Shown one piece after another: positions 34,446-44,459 of a stretch of DNA of 64,000 nt. The notes beneath the pieces were generated by a model that saw nothing but the letters and a program-made list of their open reading frames with translations, ran no database searches and was not told the origin of the DNA. The translations under genes and the position numbers were made by a program. Positions within the stretch are counted from its first letter, which is position 1. Each line of letters begins with the position of its first letter. The stretch is from Prunella strophiata. Taxonomy: Eukaryota > Chordata > Aves > Passeriformes > Prunellidae. The stretch covers positions 1-64,000 of the forward strand of contig JAZBQD010000028.1 in the NCBI GenBank assembly GCA_036583965.1, given 5' to 3'.

Positions 34446-35700
34446 AGCTTTATTAGTTTCTTACTTTTACTCCACTGTTTTAACAAAGTAATTTTTTTGC
34501 AAATTTTTCAGAACAGTTGTTGTTTACCTTGATGTTTAATTGTTGTATGACAAATTTTCAGTAGCCCTTTTGTAATAATAGAGTTTAAATAAGTTAATTC
34601 CTGATAAGATCTATTTTTGTTTAGTCTCAGTAATGTTAATTTTAAGTTCTTTTAAGTATATTTTTTGTTCTGTTTTACTGAAGTTAAGTTTTGGTGAAGT
34701 TGATTTTAAGTTTTGTTAAAGCACACCTGTTTAAATTATAAGATATAATTCCTTTGCTATACAAGTGAATGACATAAGGCCTAAATGAATTTTGTTAAAA
34801 TTTGCTCATTTAAATTACAAGATAAGCTACTTTGTGATAGAAAGAATAATTTTTGCTATTTTATTTTTCATAAATAGTACTGAAGAATGAGTAACAATTT
34901 CATATTATGATTGCTATCAGTTGTAATCTGTTTAATGCCTTTTTTGTAACTATTTAGCTAAAGATAAATGACAAAGCAAACTGCTTTATAAACCTTCACA
35001 TATTGTTGTATAACTATTTATAAGACATGTATTATTTTAAAGAACTTCCTAATTACTATTACTTAGAGGTTTTTATAATACATTAAAGGGACTCTTCTAG
35101 TTAAAGCCTGGACCCTGGCCAAGTCCTAGCCTTAACTAGCTGAGAAATATACCAACAAACCCAAGTGTTTTCTACACCAAAACTATATTCAAGTCATTTG
35201 GACTTGACAAATTTGGACCTACAATAGATAAACCTCCTTTTGAAGTGAACTTGGAGATCTTACCTAGGAATGATTTTCCAAGCCCTCACTTTAAAAACGA
35301 AGCTTGCCAATTACTACAGACTCTAATAGTACAGTATTTAAGAAATTGATAATGCATTGTTTGAAATCACCATTCTATTATTCATGTACTACTAGTTGTA
35401 TATATTATATGATTTATTTTTACTTAGTATAAGTTTATTGTTTTGTTACATATTGTTTTGCTTTTATGTAGCCTTCATGTTCATAACGATAAACACACAT
35501 GTTATTTAAAAAAACCCAACAAAACAAGAACAAAAATTAAGGGGGTTATATAGCTCCTGCAGAACTTTACACTAATATTTACACTAAGAATTTTGAAAGC
35601 AAGTGAAGTCAAATCAAATTTGATCCCACACCTTCCTGAAACACCCTTGGAACCCTAAGAATTAGAGCCCCTGTATTCTGTGAAAATGGATTTTTGTGTT
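34446..35700. other. AT-rich interior of ERV-B, origin unknown
   Basis: About 1.25 kb, strongly T- and A-rich (for example TTTTAAGTTCTTTTAAGT), with no coding remnant. Direct partial repeats of TTAAGTTTTG occur near 34685 and 34710. Could be the body of an old ERVL-type LTR or a non-viral insertion. Confidence 0.4.
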
Positions 35701-35714
35701 AATTTTAAATACAT

Positions 35715-36140
35715 GGTGTGGCAGCAGCTCTCTGGCCACAGAGAGAAACAGACAACTTTCCCAGGCATCCTTCTGGGAAAGGCTGTGAAAAGATCAAAGA
35801 AAAGAATGAGAAACAATTCTTAACTTGCTGCACCTGTTGTGAACATGTGGAATGTGTTATGGAGATTTGTTTACCAAAGGGTGGTTCCTTAATTAACCAA
35901 TGGTGATGGTGTTTTAATTACAGGACCAGTCAAGTCCACCTGTAATGAATTAGGGTCTAAAAAAGCAATGGGTTTCTTAATAACGATTATTATTAGCCTT
36001 CTGTAAATACATAGAGTCTATACCACTTATTACCCAGCCGGGGACCCATTGCACTAACAACATGGGAAGAAATCAGTCTAAAGCTTGGGATGTTTCTCCC
36101 TATCACGCTGTGTATGAGTCATATCTTTTGGTGCAATTAC
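35715..36140 (+). mobile_element. Second nested retroviral fragment (tentative)
   Basis: Begins with a GTGGCAGCAGCTCTCTGGCC block that resembles a songbird LTR segment and ends with ATGGGAAGAAATCAGTCTAA at 36062. That ATG opens MGRNQSKAWDVSPYHAVYES, with the Met-Gly and Gln-Ser-Lys of retroviral matrix starts, then stops after about 33 codons. Orientation and family are uncertain. Confidence 0.35.
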
Positions 36141-36199
36141 ACTTCTGGCAGTCTTTCTAAATCCAGTAATGCCCCTCCTGTGGCTGCCATCAGGAATGT

Positions 36200-36427
36200 T
36201 TTTTGTTTATAAAGATCAGGTCTGAGCCTTTAGTGGCTGGAGCTTTTAACTAGAAGATTATTTTTAAGACGGGTATGTATGTGACGATTTTGATAATAAT
36301 TGTATTAATCATGATAGCTTGCTTGTTTCAATGTGTTCAGAGATTAATTAATAAGGCCAATAAAGGAGTGGTTTTGGTTGAAAAGAGAAGGGGGAGATAT
36401 TGGGACACACAAGACAGAGTACCTTGA
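36200..36427 (+). pseudogene. env: ERV-B env transmembrane tail
   Basis: The membrane anchor and cytoplasmic tail of the retroviral envelope protein. The frame from 36254 is open to a TGA at 36425-36427 and encodes a hydrophobic span MYVTILIIIVLIMIACLF, then a Cys-Val-Gln and basic tail ending KGVVLVEKRRGR, with the last codons in the 3' LTR. A TAG at 36251 and more decay lie upstream. No receptor-binding or fusion part is recognisable. The overlap of env end, polypurine tract and 3' LTR is the normal retroviral layout and confirms the plus orientation. Confidence 0.7.
36380..36398 (+). other. ERV-B polypurine tract
   Basis: GAAAAGAGAAGGGGGAGAT directly before the 3' LTR; the expected primer for plus-strand DNA synthesis. 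Confidence 0.8.
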
Positions 36428-36720
36428 ACCTTATTAGCATAAGAGATTTGATAAACGGGATGCCTTGGTAAGAGCACACAGAACTTTGAGGATTAAATCA
36501 AGACTAAACTGAAGATTAAATCAGGACTTACTGGAAAAGAAAATTACACCAAGACTTCTGCAAGCAAGAGATGTTGTAAAATGTGTAAGTTTGTTTATGT
36601 GGTGATTAACATAATCATTGTAGTAAAACATTACTAGTCTTCCTAAAACAGTATATAAACATTGTAATCCACATTACATTTGGATTCTGATTCAGTTGTA
36701 TTTCTCTCCATTGCCGATAA
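36399..36720 (+). mobile_element. ERV-B 3' LTR
   Basis: A 322-bp partner of the 5' LTR, starting ATTGGGACACACAAGACAGA and ending TTGCCGATAA. The AATAAA of the 5' LTR is altered here (ACATTACATT), so this copy probably lost its poly(A) signal. Confidence 0.88.
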
Positions 36721-38240
36721 TCTGGTGCCTGTAACATCACAAGGAGCAGGGCCTTGATGTGCTCTGGTGCCTGTGACATCAAAAGGATCGGGACTGGCTG
36801 TGATGTGGTCTGGTGTCTGTGAAATCACAAGGACCAAGGGTGGTGGTCATATGCTTCGGTGACTGTGACATCACAAAGGGCAGGGCTGTATTGTGTTCTG
36901 GTACCTGTGACAACACAAGAAGGGCTCTGGTTCCTCTGAACAAGGAGAAGGGCTTGCTGTGATGTGCTCTTGAGCCTGTGATATCACAGGGAGTGGTACT
37001 GTGATGTGCTCTGGTGCCTGTGACATCAAAAGGGGCAGGACTGTGATGTGCTCTGATGCCTGTGACATCACAAGGAGTGGGACTGGCTGTGATGTGCTCT
37101 GGTGCCTGTGACATCACAAGGAGTGGGACTGGCTGTGATGTGGTCTTGTGGCTGTGAAATCAAAAGGAGCAGGGGTGGTTGTCACATGCTCTGGTGCCTG
37201 TGATCTCACAAAGAGCTAGGCCATGATGTGTTCTGGTTCCTGTGACATCACAAGGACTGGGGCTGCATGTGATGTGCTCTAATGCCTGTGACATCACAAA
37301 GAGCAGAGCTGTCATGTTCTGTGGTGCATGTGTCACCACAAGAAGTATAGCTGACTGTGATATGCTCTGATTCCTATGACATCACAAAGAGCAGGGCTGT
37401 GATGTTTTTTGTGCCTGTGAAAATACAAGGAGCGGAATTGGTTGTGATGTGGTCTGTTGCCTGTGACATCATAAGGAGCAGTCCTGTGAATGTGCTCGGG
37501 AGTCTGTGATGTCACAAGGAACAGGGCTGTGATGTTCTCTGCTGCCTGTGACATTAGAAGGATCAGGGCTGCATGTTGCACTGGTGCATGAGACATCACA
37601 AGGAGATGGACTGTGATGTGCTCTGAGGCCTGTGACACCAGAAGGAGCAGGGCTGGTTGTGATATGGATTGGTGCCTGTGAAATCACAAGGTGCAGGGAT
37701 GTGGTGTGCTCTGGTGCTTGGGGCATGAACAGGGATGTCCTGTGTGCTGGTGCCTATGGCAACACAAGGAACAGCACTGTGATATGCTTTAGTGCCTCTG
37801 ACACCACAAGGAGTGAGTTCATGATGTGCTCTGGTACCTTTGACATCACAAGGAGCGGGACAGTCCGTGATGTGCTCTGGTCCTTGTGACATCACAAGGA
37901 GCAGGGCTGTGATGTGCTCAGGGTTCCTGTGATGTCACAAGGGACAGATAATCTGGTGCCTGTGATATCACAAGGAACAGGTCTGGTTGTGATCTCATGC
38001 ACCTCTGGCATCATAAGGAGTGGGGCTGTGATGTGCTCAGATACCTATGACATCACAGGGAGCAGGGCTGTCATGTACTCTGATGCCTGTGAAAACGCAA
38101 GGATCGGGACTGGCTGTGATGTGCTCTGGTGCCTGTGGCATCACAAGGAGCAGGGATTTTTTGACTATGGTGCCTCAACATCATAAGGAGATGGGCTGGG
38201 ATGTGCTCTGGTGTCTGTGACATCAGAAGGATGCTGCTGG
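36721..38240 (+). repeat. 42-bp minisatellite, main array
   Basis: About 35 head-to-tail units of roughly 42 bp (some 46 bp). The unit has GTGATGTGCTCTGGTGCC followed by TGTGACATCACAAGG and AGCAGGGC. The TGTGACATCACA-like core is nearly self-complementary. Units are diverged. Long frames on both strands here (for example 37596-37895 minus, 37914-38186 plus) are translations of the repeat. Confidence 0.93.
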
Positions 38241-38750
38241 GTGACGCACCACAGAGAATAAAAAAAGGAACATGAGTGAGACCAAAAAAATCAATCAAAA
38301 CCAAAGCCCCCTAAAAAGAACTGGGGGAAAACCAAAACAAACAACACAAAGCAAGCCTGGGATGGGCAGCAGGACAGAGAGGGATTATAAAAGAACAGGG
38401 ACAGCAAATGGGACACAAGGATCCAATAGAGAAACAATGGCATGGGGAACACCACAGAGAATAAAAAAGGAAACATGAAAACATGCAAGACAAAAAAAAA
38501 AAAAAAAAACAAAAAAAAAAAAAAAAAAAAAAAACCACAAAAAACCCACAACCCCAGAAACAACCCCCCCCCCCCAAAAAAAAAAAACCAAAAAAACTTG
38601 GGGAAAAACAAAACAAAGAAACAAAAAAATAAACTGGGATGGGTAACATGACAGAGAGGGATCAAAAAAGAACAGGGAATGGGACACAAGGATCCTGTGG
38701 GAGACAATGGCACAGGGAGCATCACAGAGCCACAGAGGACCATGAGTGAG
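38241..38750 (+). repeat. Long-unit tandem repeat with A- and C-rich tracts
   Basis: The block ACCACAGAGAATAAAAAAGG to GACACAAGGATCC occurs at about 38249-38430 and again at about 38450-38697, with a partial third start at 38723. The second unit is lengthened by A-rich runs (38490-38535, 38577-38600) and a C11 run (38565-38575). Minus-strand Phe/Leu-rich frames here (for example 38291-39136) are artefacts of composition. Confidence 0.75.
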
Positions 38751-39272
38751 GCATGGAGGAGGATGGAGAAAAAGATAGGGTGCCAAACACACAGCAAGGA
38801 CAGAGGGACACAGAGACAGAGGGAAACAAGGACCCAAAGAGGAAATGACCATGGCATGTGCCAAGTGTGTGGGAAGATGGGCAAGGCACAGCACAGGGAT
38901 GGAGAGAGAGGTACAGCCACCTTACAAAGAGAAGGGTACAATGAGGGAGGAGGACTGGGCAGGAGATGCAGACAGGTACAGTCAAAAGGACAGCAAGAAG
39001 GACAAAGAAATACAGTCATGGTGCAGGACAAAACAAAAAAAAAAAAGAGGAAGAAAGAAGGAAAGATAAAGATGTGGGCAGGGAGGGAGGGAGACAAAAA
39101 ATGCAGGACAGAACAGGGAGAGGGACTGAGAAACATTTATCAAATAAATATTGAGGATTTACTTCAAAGAAAAAGAAGAACTAGAGAGTGAAGTACTGAA
39201 AGGGAATGGGAGAGGGAGCACACAGGACAAGAAAGGAACACAAGATGCTGTCACAGCATATACCACAGCATA
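38751..39272. other. Purine-rich intergenic sequence
   Basis: GGAGA/ACAGGG-rich plus strand continuing the composition of the repeat to its left. The plus frame 38679-39191 is open because of purine bias and has no domain. Confidence 0.5.
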
Positions 39273-39507
39273 TGTCACAGCTGAGATGGCCACTATACAT
39301 ACAGTATCACCATAAAATATCAGAAAGCATCAGCCCATACAAAGTAACACCATAGCACTTCAAAAGGCTTCAAGCATCTGCTCTTAATTGTGCTTCAGTC
39401 CAGCCTTTTATACTTGCCATCTTACACGCCTTACACCTGTGTGCCCTCTGTACCCTTTTGTGATTGGTCAGTACACCTTGGCACTCCATGTCTCATTATC
39501 TTCAACA
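39273..39507 (-). mobile_element. LTR-like block
   Basis: On the minus strand: start TGTTGAAGATAATGAG, CCAATCAC, a TATA box AGTATAAAAGGC, end near GCTGTGACA. The promoter order fits an LTR, but no poly(A) signal or target duplication is clear and the ends are approximate. Confidence 0.5.
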
Positions 39508-39599
39508 CTGTTCACCTGTCCTGCACAGCTGTAGCCCATTAGGGATGAGGCTTGATAGCAACCCCACCCCCAATAACCACAAACTGTGTGCCTATAAGA

Positions 39600-39790
39600 C
39601 GCACCTATACGTGTCATCAGCAAAAAGAACCAGACTGTATTCTTCTGGATCTGCCACTTGGAACTTCTCAGCACAAAGCCAATGTAGTCTTTGGTAGTGA
39701 TATCTAGCCCTACTGGCAAAGCCTTTCCCAGACAGCTGCTGGCAGCTTCCTGGAATCAAGGCAGTGCTGTGGCGCAATCAGGACAGCAGA
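39600..39790 (-). pseudogene. RIN-family Ras-association domain fragment
   Basis: RIN proteins are Rab5 exchange factors with a C-terminal Ras-association domain. On the minus strand one frame reads GKALPVGLDITTKDY and, after a one-base shift, another reads AEKFQVADPEEYSLVLF and ADDT. Together they follow the order of the RIN Ras-association domain (a GK..L, then ITT.D, then CAEKF.V.DPEEYSL). The fragment is about 45 residues and frameshifted, then becomes unrelated, possibly at an exon end (GATGACAC followed by GTATAG). It could be a decayed exon, a retrocopy piece or a segment carried by a transposable element. Which RIN gene is unclear. The match is from memory of the family. Confidence 0.5.
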
Positions 39791-41264
39791 CATCAGGAAC
39801 TCGAAAAACCCTCATCCTCTGAAAACTGGGAAGTCAGCAACAAAAAGCAAGCCTCTCCCTGCTCCAGCTGTCAAACACACCCTGGTGATTCCTGGACATT
39901 ACGGCCATTGCATGAGCTGCAGCCTGGTGTCTAAGCCTGGCCTAACCCAGCTTGACAGGACAGCATTTCATTTTTTTAACAGGGATTCAGAAAGAAAATT
40001 TACTCTGCACCATTCGAGTCAATGCATGTGATCTCCAGCTTCTATCACTGAAACTTCAGGAAAAACAAAAACTCTGCAACAACATTCTTTTTCATGTTAG
40101 AGAATCAAGGTGTGACTTTCTTCGGGCCAGGATGATGAACAGGAATAATTTTATCCACAGATTACCTGGCTCGCACACAGAAATTCATTCCATCACACAG
40201 GATTTTTACTGGCTTTTCCACAGACTTATGCAGTCAAAATTACCCAGAGAAATTAATTGGTTCAATGCTCCTTGGTCCCGAGTTACACAGTTTTCTTTGC
40301 TTTCCTATTGGTTATTGATCCCTTTGCCTCTCATGTTCATTAGGTTCTCATCCTTCCTTCTCGTCTCTCTTTTCCTAGACCAGGAGTCTCGGACCATGCC
40401 AGGACTGATGCCACCAGCAGAGCAGCTCAGCTCTCAATTACAAGGGCTGGCAAGGGGCAAACACCTGCACCCAGCTGGGCACAGACATGGCACTGCCTGA
40501 ACACCCCCTGGGAATGCCTCCAGAGGGAACTAAGGGACAGTACCAAACAAGACTCACCAATAGGCACTCTCAGAAACTCCCACAACACCATTTGCTGCTT
40601 CTCTCTCTCTGTCAGGGCCCCAAGACTTTTTGTTTCCCTTCTTGTCCCACACTTGCCAGAGACCTTGAGAGGAAAAAAAGATACAATTGTTACCCTTTCT
40701 TATGGCCTTCAAAGGTTTTGGCTTCCAAGGTAGGTACAGCCTCCCAGAAACAGAAGCAGAAACTCCTCACCCTACTGGAGCTGAGTTTTCTATTCCCTGC
40801 TCTGCTCTCACAAAACCCCTTCAACCATTCTGTGAAACTCAGCACTGCTGCAGAACTGCCAGAGAATGGCAGTGTATCCACAGGGACAGGCTTCTCCTGA
40901 CATGCGTTTTCACATCCTGCATCCAGAGTGATGATCTAAGTGCTTCTTTTACATCTCCACCAGTGTGGCCCGAGTCCTACATACATAAGAACACCACATT
41001 CCCACAGTATACTGAAAGAAGCCAGAACAGATTTTGTACTGTGTTCTTCAGGCAATGACTCATTCCAGCAAACAACCATGTGCTCACACTTCTTGGCATA
41101 TGGGGCCAAATACACCTTCTGTGTGTGCATGCTGAACCACAGAGCATGGAAACAAAAGCCAATCTCAGCCAAAAACCATGAGAATATTCCATAGACTAGG
41201 AAATTTTAAGCTGACCCTAAATTGATCAAAGTAGAGACTGAGTGGCCTAGTCCAGCCAGTGAGC
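39791..41264. other. Intergenic, nothing recognised
   Basis: Mixed sequence. The plus frame at 39952-40500 (182 aa) is the longest non-repeat frame here; it has a hydrophobic patch (LLSYWLLIPLPLMFI) but no recognisable domain. An ATTGG box near 40308 might belong to an undetected minus-strand LTR. Confidence 0.4.
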
Positions 41265-41587
41265 ACACCTCAGCTGAGGTCAGCCCAAGGCTGTGGAGAA
41301 CCTCACCCTATGTTTAGAGACTTTGTTTTAAGGAGAGTTATTTTTATGGTGAGTTACAGTTTGTTTGCAAAGGATCATGGTGGGGCTTATTATGCTAATA
41401 TGGGTTACACGTATGTCTGCTATTGGTTAGAATGTTTCTAGAATGTTCACTACTTAAGTGTATGTAAGTTGTAGTCCCCCATTGCTCGGGGTCTTTGTGT
41501 GTCTACATTCCAGAGCATCTGTGCTGTCGTGACCGCACATAATAAAGGACCCTTGGATTTCACCAAAGACCCATTGCCTGCTTTTCA
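41265..41587 (+). mobile_element. ERV-C 5' LTR (left end approximate)
   Basis: Upstream of a gag-like leader. It contains an inverted CCAAT (GCTATTGGTTAG near 41422), the poly(A) signal AATAAA at 41541-41546 and an end at GCTTTTCA (41587), followed four bases later by TGGAGCTGCCCAGTCGCA, the probable primer site, which I cannot assign to a tRNA. The left end could not be fixed. Confidence 0.55.
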
Positions 41588-41940
41588 TTTATGGAGCTGC
41601 CCAGTCGCATTACCTCCTGTCCTCGTAGGCAGTGGGCAGTGCAGGGCAACAGAGTGGCCCAAACAAGGGACCCCTTAAACAAGGGTCCTGGAAGGGTCTC
41701 CAGCAGTGGACCTGGCAGACAACCACTGCTAGACATAAGCTCCCGGTCGGGAAAGCCACAGCCCGAGGACAAGAGCCCAGGTTTTATTGGGCTTGGCTGC
41801 AAGGGGGACCAGCTGACCTCTGGCAGTGGGGAGCTGGTCCAGTCAGCTGACCCTGTGGAACTTTTAAGAAAAAGCACCGTTGGGCAGTCAGGGACTGCTG
41901 AAGTGGTATGAGGGTCACAACCCGTCCTGCACTGGAGTGC

Positions 41941-41948
41941 AGGTGAGT
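41941..41948 (+). promoter_or_regulatory. ERV-C major splice donor
   Basis: AGGTGAGT, a perfect vertebrate donor, 37 bases before the gag ATG. The position is that of the major retroviral donor for spliced env RNA. Confidence 0.6.
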
Positions 41949-41984
41949 CCATGGGGGGAAGCATAAGTTTTTTGTTGGTTAGCC

Positions 41985-42305
41985 ATGGGACTAGGATTGT
42001 CTGTGGCAGAGTGGGACATATATATGGACATCTTAAAGGGCTTTTGGTTAAACACAAGGAAGGAATTTGTCAAAGGGGAACTAGAGGGAATTATTGAGTA
42101 GATTTTTCATCATTTTCCTTCTGTTAAAGGGGACAATATGTTTTTTGTAAGGGTTTGGGATTCTGTCGGGGATAAAATTTATGATTTAAGTACAAAAAGG
42201 GACTCTAGGGCATTACATTTATTTCTGATATTTTGGGCTATTTATGATATTATTAAATTAGAGGCTAAGCCTGATTCCCCTGATAACTCTATCCATTCTC
42301 TCTGA
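41985..42305 (+). pseudogene. gag: ERV-C gag: matrix
   Basis: The matrix domain brings Gag to the membrane. The frame starts ATGGGACTAGGATTG, giving MGLGLSVAEWDIYMDI, with a Met-Gly myristoylation signal and a Ser at position 6. A TAG at 42099-42101 (codon 39) breaks it, and the frame then continues VRVWDSVGDKIYDLSTKRD and LFLIFWAIYDIIK to a TGA at 42303. The WDSVGDKIYDLST part is the typical matrix helix region. The frame then shifts by one base into the proline-rich gag segment. Confidence 0.8.
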
Positions 42306-42387
42306 AACTCTTCCTCTCCAGTTCCCAACCCTTCCCTTAATTCCCTTTCCATCCAGTAACCCTTTCACATCTAGATTCACCTCCGCA

Positions 42388-43380
42388 TTGAATCCTACCC
42401 CTGCCATCATGAATACCACTTTCCCTGGTCCCTCAAGTCTCTCTTCGATTACCCCTGAACCCTCTGTCCCTGAGACTGGGACACAAGAGGGGAACCCACT
42501 AAGGGTACTGCCGAGTGCACGGGAGCCTGTGCTGCAAGCAACTCCCGCCCTTTCATGCCCCTGTCCTTCTAGCTCCTCTGACTATCCTTGGGGAAGACAT
42601 GGGGTTGATAATGCTGTGGTTACAGCTCTTGGACCCAGTGTTAATTAACCCTCGGTCAACCTGTGTTCTCCCATCTCTCCATATGGGGCTCAAAATGGCG
42701 GTGGTCACGCCATTTTGGGCCTGCCCTGTTCCTTGCCACCTATTCCCATGGCTTCTCCTCATCCCCCTTTTAACACCACTGGAAATCATACTGATCACCA
42801 TCTTGTCCCAGTGCCTAACCTAGTCAGCTGTCCTCCCCAAGGCTCCTTCCCTAATACCACCCCTGCCATTCTGGGAAATGCCCCTCCAATCTCAAACCAC
42901 ACCTCTCTCGGGGAAACCAGAACTGCATCCTTAAGTCACACCCCTTCTTGGAAAGCTGGAACCCCACCCATCAGTGCTCTGGAAGGGCCCCCCTCCAACA
43001 TGGCAGTGCCCATGAAATCCATGCTGAGACCCACACTGAAGCCTACACGAGAACATAACCACTACTGCCACAAATCCAATAACAACAAAAGAGTCTTTCT
43101 TGTGTCTGGTTGTTCTCTCTCCTCTTCTTCCTCCTCACCATCCTCCTCTGAGGAAGACCTTAGCTCAGCTGGATTGGAAGTCACCGAAGATCCCTGGGAA
43201 AAGGTACACAAGACCACAATAAAGGAGGGAAATTGGGAACTTATGGCAAAATTTACTGCCTTCCCAGTCTGGTATCGAAGGGGCACAAGTCAAAGTCCAA
43301 AGTGGGAGCCATTAGTGTACGGGGAGGTAAAAGAATTATGTAAGACTGCTAGAGAATGTGGAAGTGTTATAGATAAGTAA
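42388..43380 (+). pseudogene. gag: ERV-C gag: proline-rich linker and capsid start
   Basis: Two stretches in one frame (42388-42648 and 42715-43380) separated by a stop. The first 200 or so codons are rich in Pro, Ser and Thr, the composition of the region between matrix and capsid. Then a Ser-run and acidic SSEEDLSSAGLEV, and the capsid N-terminus WEKVHKTTIKEGNWELM, FPVWYRRG, PKWEPLVYGEVKELCKTA. It breaks at 43380 where a solo LTR enters. Confidence 0.85.
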
Positions 43381-43842
43381 TCTAACACTTGGTTCTCACA
43401 ATTAAGAGATAGATATTATATAGATGTATAGTAATGTTATCATAATATGTCATTCCATAGTCCTCTTTCCCTCCCCCCCTTGTAATAGCCTTAGTAGTCA
43501 AGACATTTAGAGGAGGCTGGCTTGTTACCGGGAGGCCCAGCAAAACAACCACTGACCTCCAATCAAGATGTAAAAAGTAATCTCTACCAATGGATAGCAG
43601 AAAAACAGTTGACTAACAAAACTTTTAGAGGAGCTAAAGATATAAAAGGCAGAGCATCCATTTTGTAGAGGAGCCATGAGGCTGGTAGTCCCAGGGGTCG
43701 GGGGGGGGGGAGGGGTGGGTCTCCCAGCACTGCAATTTTTCCTTATTCAGTCCTTTGTTGTAACTTTCGTCAAGGTTTAATAAACCTTTTAAAATTTTGA
43801 AAGTGAGAGTAATTTCTCACAGAAGGAATTCAACATAGTTTA
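43381..43842 (+). mobile_element. Solo LTR inserted in ERV-C gag
   Basis: The capsid frame stops at codons near 43370 and resumes with ATGTTGGCTACC-type capsid sequence at about 43850. The insert has a TATA box TATAAAAG (43641-43648) and AATAAA (43779-43784), so it is an LTR on the plus strand. ATAG occurs close to both edges and might be a 4-bp target duplication. A G-run (43699-43711) and a pyrimidine tract (43459-43479) are present. Exact ends are uncertain. Confidence 0.65.
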
Positions 43843-43849
43843 ATAACAT

Positions 43850-44459
43850 AATGTTGGCTACCTTTTCAGCATACAGTGCTGGTACCCTATGATATGAAAT
43901 ACATCACAACAATGTTGTTGTCCCCCACTGAGTACACCCTTTCAGAAGGGGGGTGGAAGAGACTACTAAATCAGCTGCTAAATTACTATGCTAGGGGACC
44001 AAGCACAGGCTGCCTTGACCATCGATCATCTAGCAGGAGAAGGAGCTTACAGTCAGCCAGAAGATCAGGCACACCACCTTCCAAGGCCAGTTCTAAATGA
44101 TATTAAAGATGCAGCCAGAAAGGCCGTAATACAGGTGCCTGAGAATAGCCAACCATCCTTAGATTTTGTGTACTTTAAGCAGGGCCCAAGTGAGTCCTAC
44201 ATGAAATTCATTGTCAGACTCCAACTAGCTATTTAGAGACAAGTCCTGCAGGGAAAAAGCTAAGGAGGAGTTGCTCAAAAAATTGGCCGTTTCAAATGCT
44301 AATCAAGAGTGCAAGAATGTTTTGAGAGCTTTACCACTGGATCCTGAACCTACATTGACTCAAATGCTTGAGGCCTGCAATCACCTGAGCACTCCAGAGC
44401 ATTCTACAAATTTCCAGGCACAGGCAGGAATGAGCAAAACATCCCAGGGTGTTAGATGA
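43850..44459 (+). pseudogene. gag: ERV-C gag: rest of capsid
   Basis: Frames 43876-44100, 43988-44236 and 44271-44459, with one frameshift near 43990 and a stop near 44235, read in order LVPYDMKYITTMLLSPTEY, WKRLLNQLLNYYA, ALTIDHLAGEGAYSQPEDQ, the major homology region FKQGPSESYMKFIVRL, and CKNVLRALPLDPEPTLTQM. This matches the order of ERV-A and ERV-B capsid. There is no zinc knuckle; similarity ends at 44459. Confidence 0.88.

Larger units (their letters stand above)
30916..36720 (+). mobile_element. ERV-B: betaretrovirus-like provirus lacking pol
   Basis: A plus-strand provirus with two matching LTRs (30916-31247 and 36399-36720), primer site, gag, a dUTPase/protease remnant, an env membrane-anchor remnant and a polypurine tract. 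Between about 33480 and 36260 there is no reverse transcriptase or integrase; instead there are other LTR sequences and AT-rich DNA. The LTRs differ by roughly 6-8 percent by eye plus a short indel near the 3' end, so the insertion is not recent. It sits inside the 42-bp minisatellite. Confidence 0.88.

Noticed and set aside
36721..38240. CRISPR-like array
   Set aside because: Units are contiguous and diverged throughout, with no unique spacers, and the genome is that of a vertebrate.
36643..38304. Periodic frames with repeated His-His-Ser and Cys-Asp-Val-Thr motifs
   Set aside because: Translation of the 42-bp minisatellite; the unit length is a multiple of three, so frames stay open.
39952..40500. 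182-residue plus-strand frame as a gene
   Set aside because: No domain or supporting context; starts with a weak codon context next to repeat-derived sequence.
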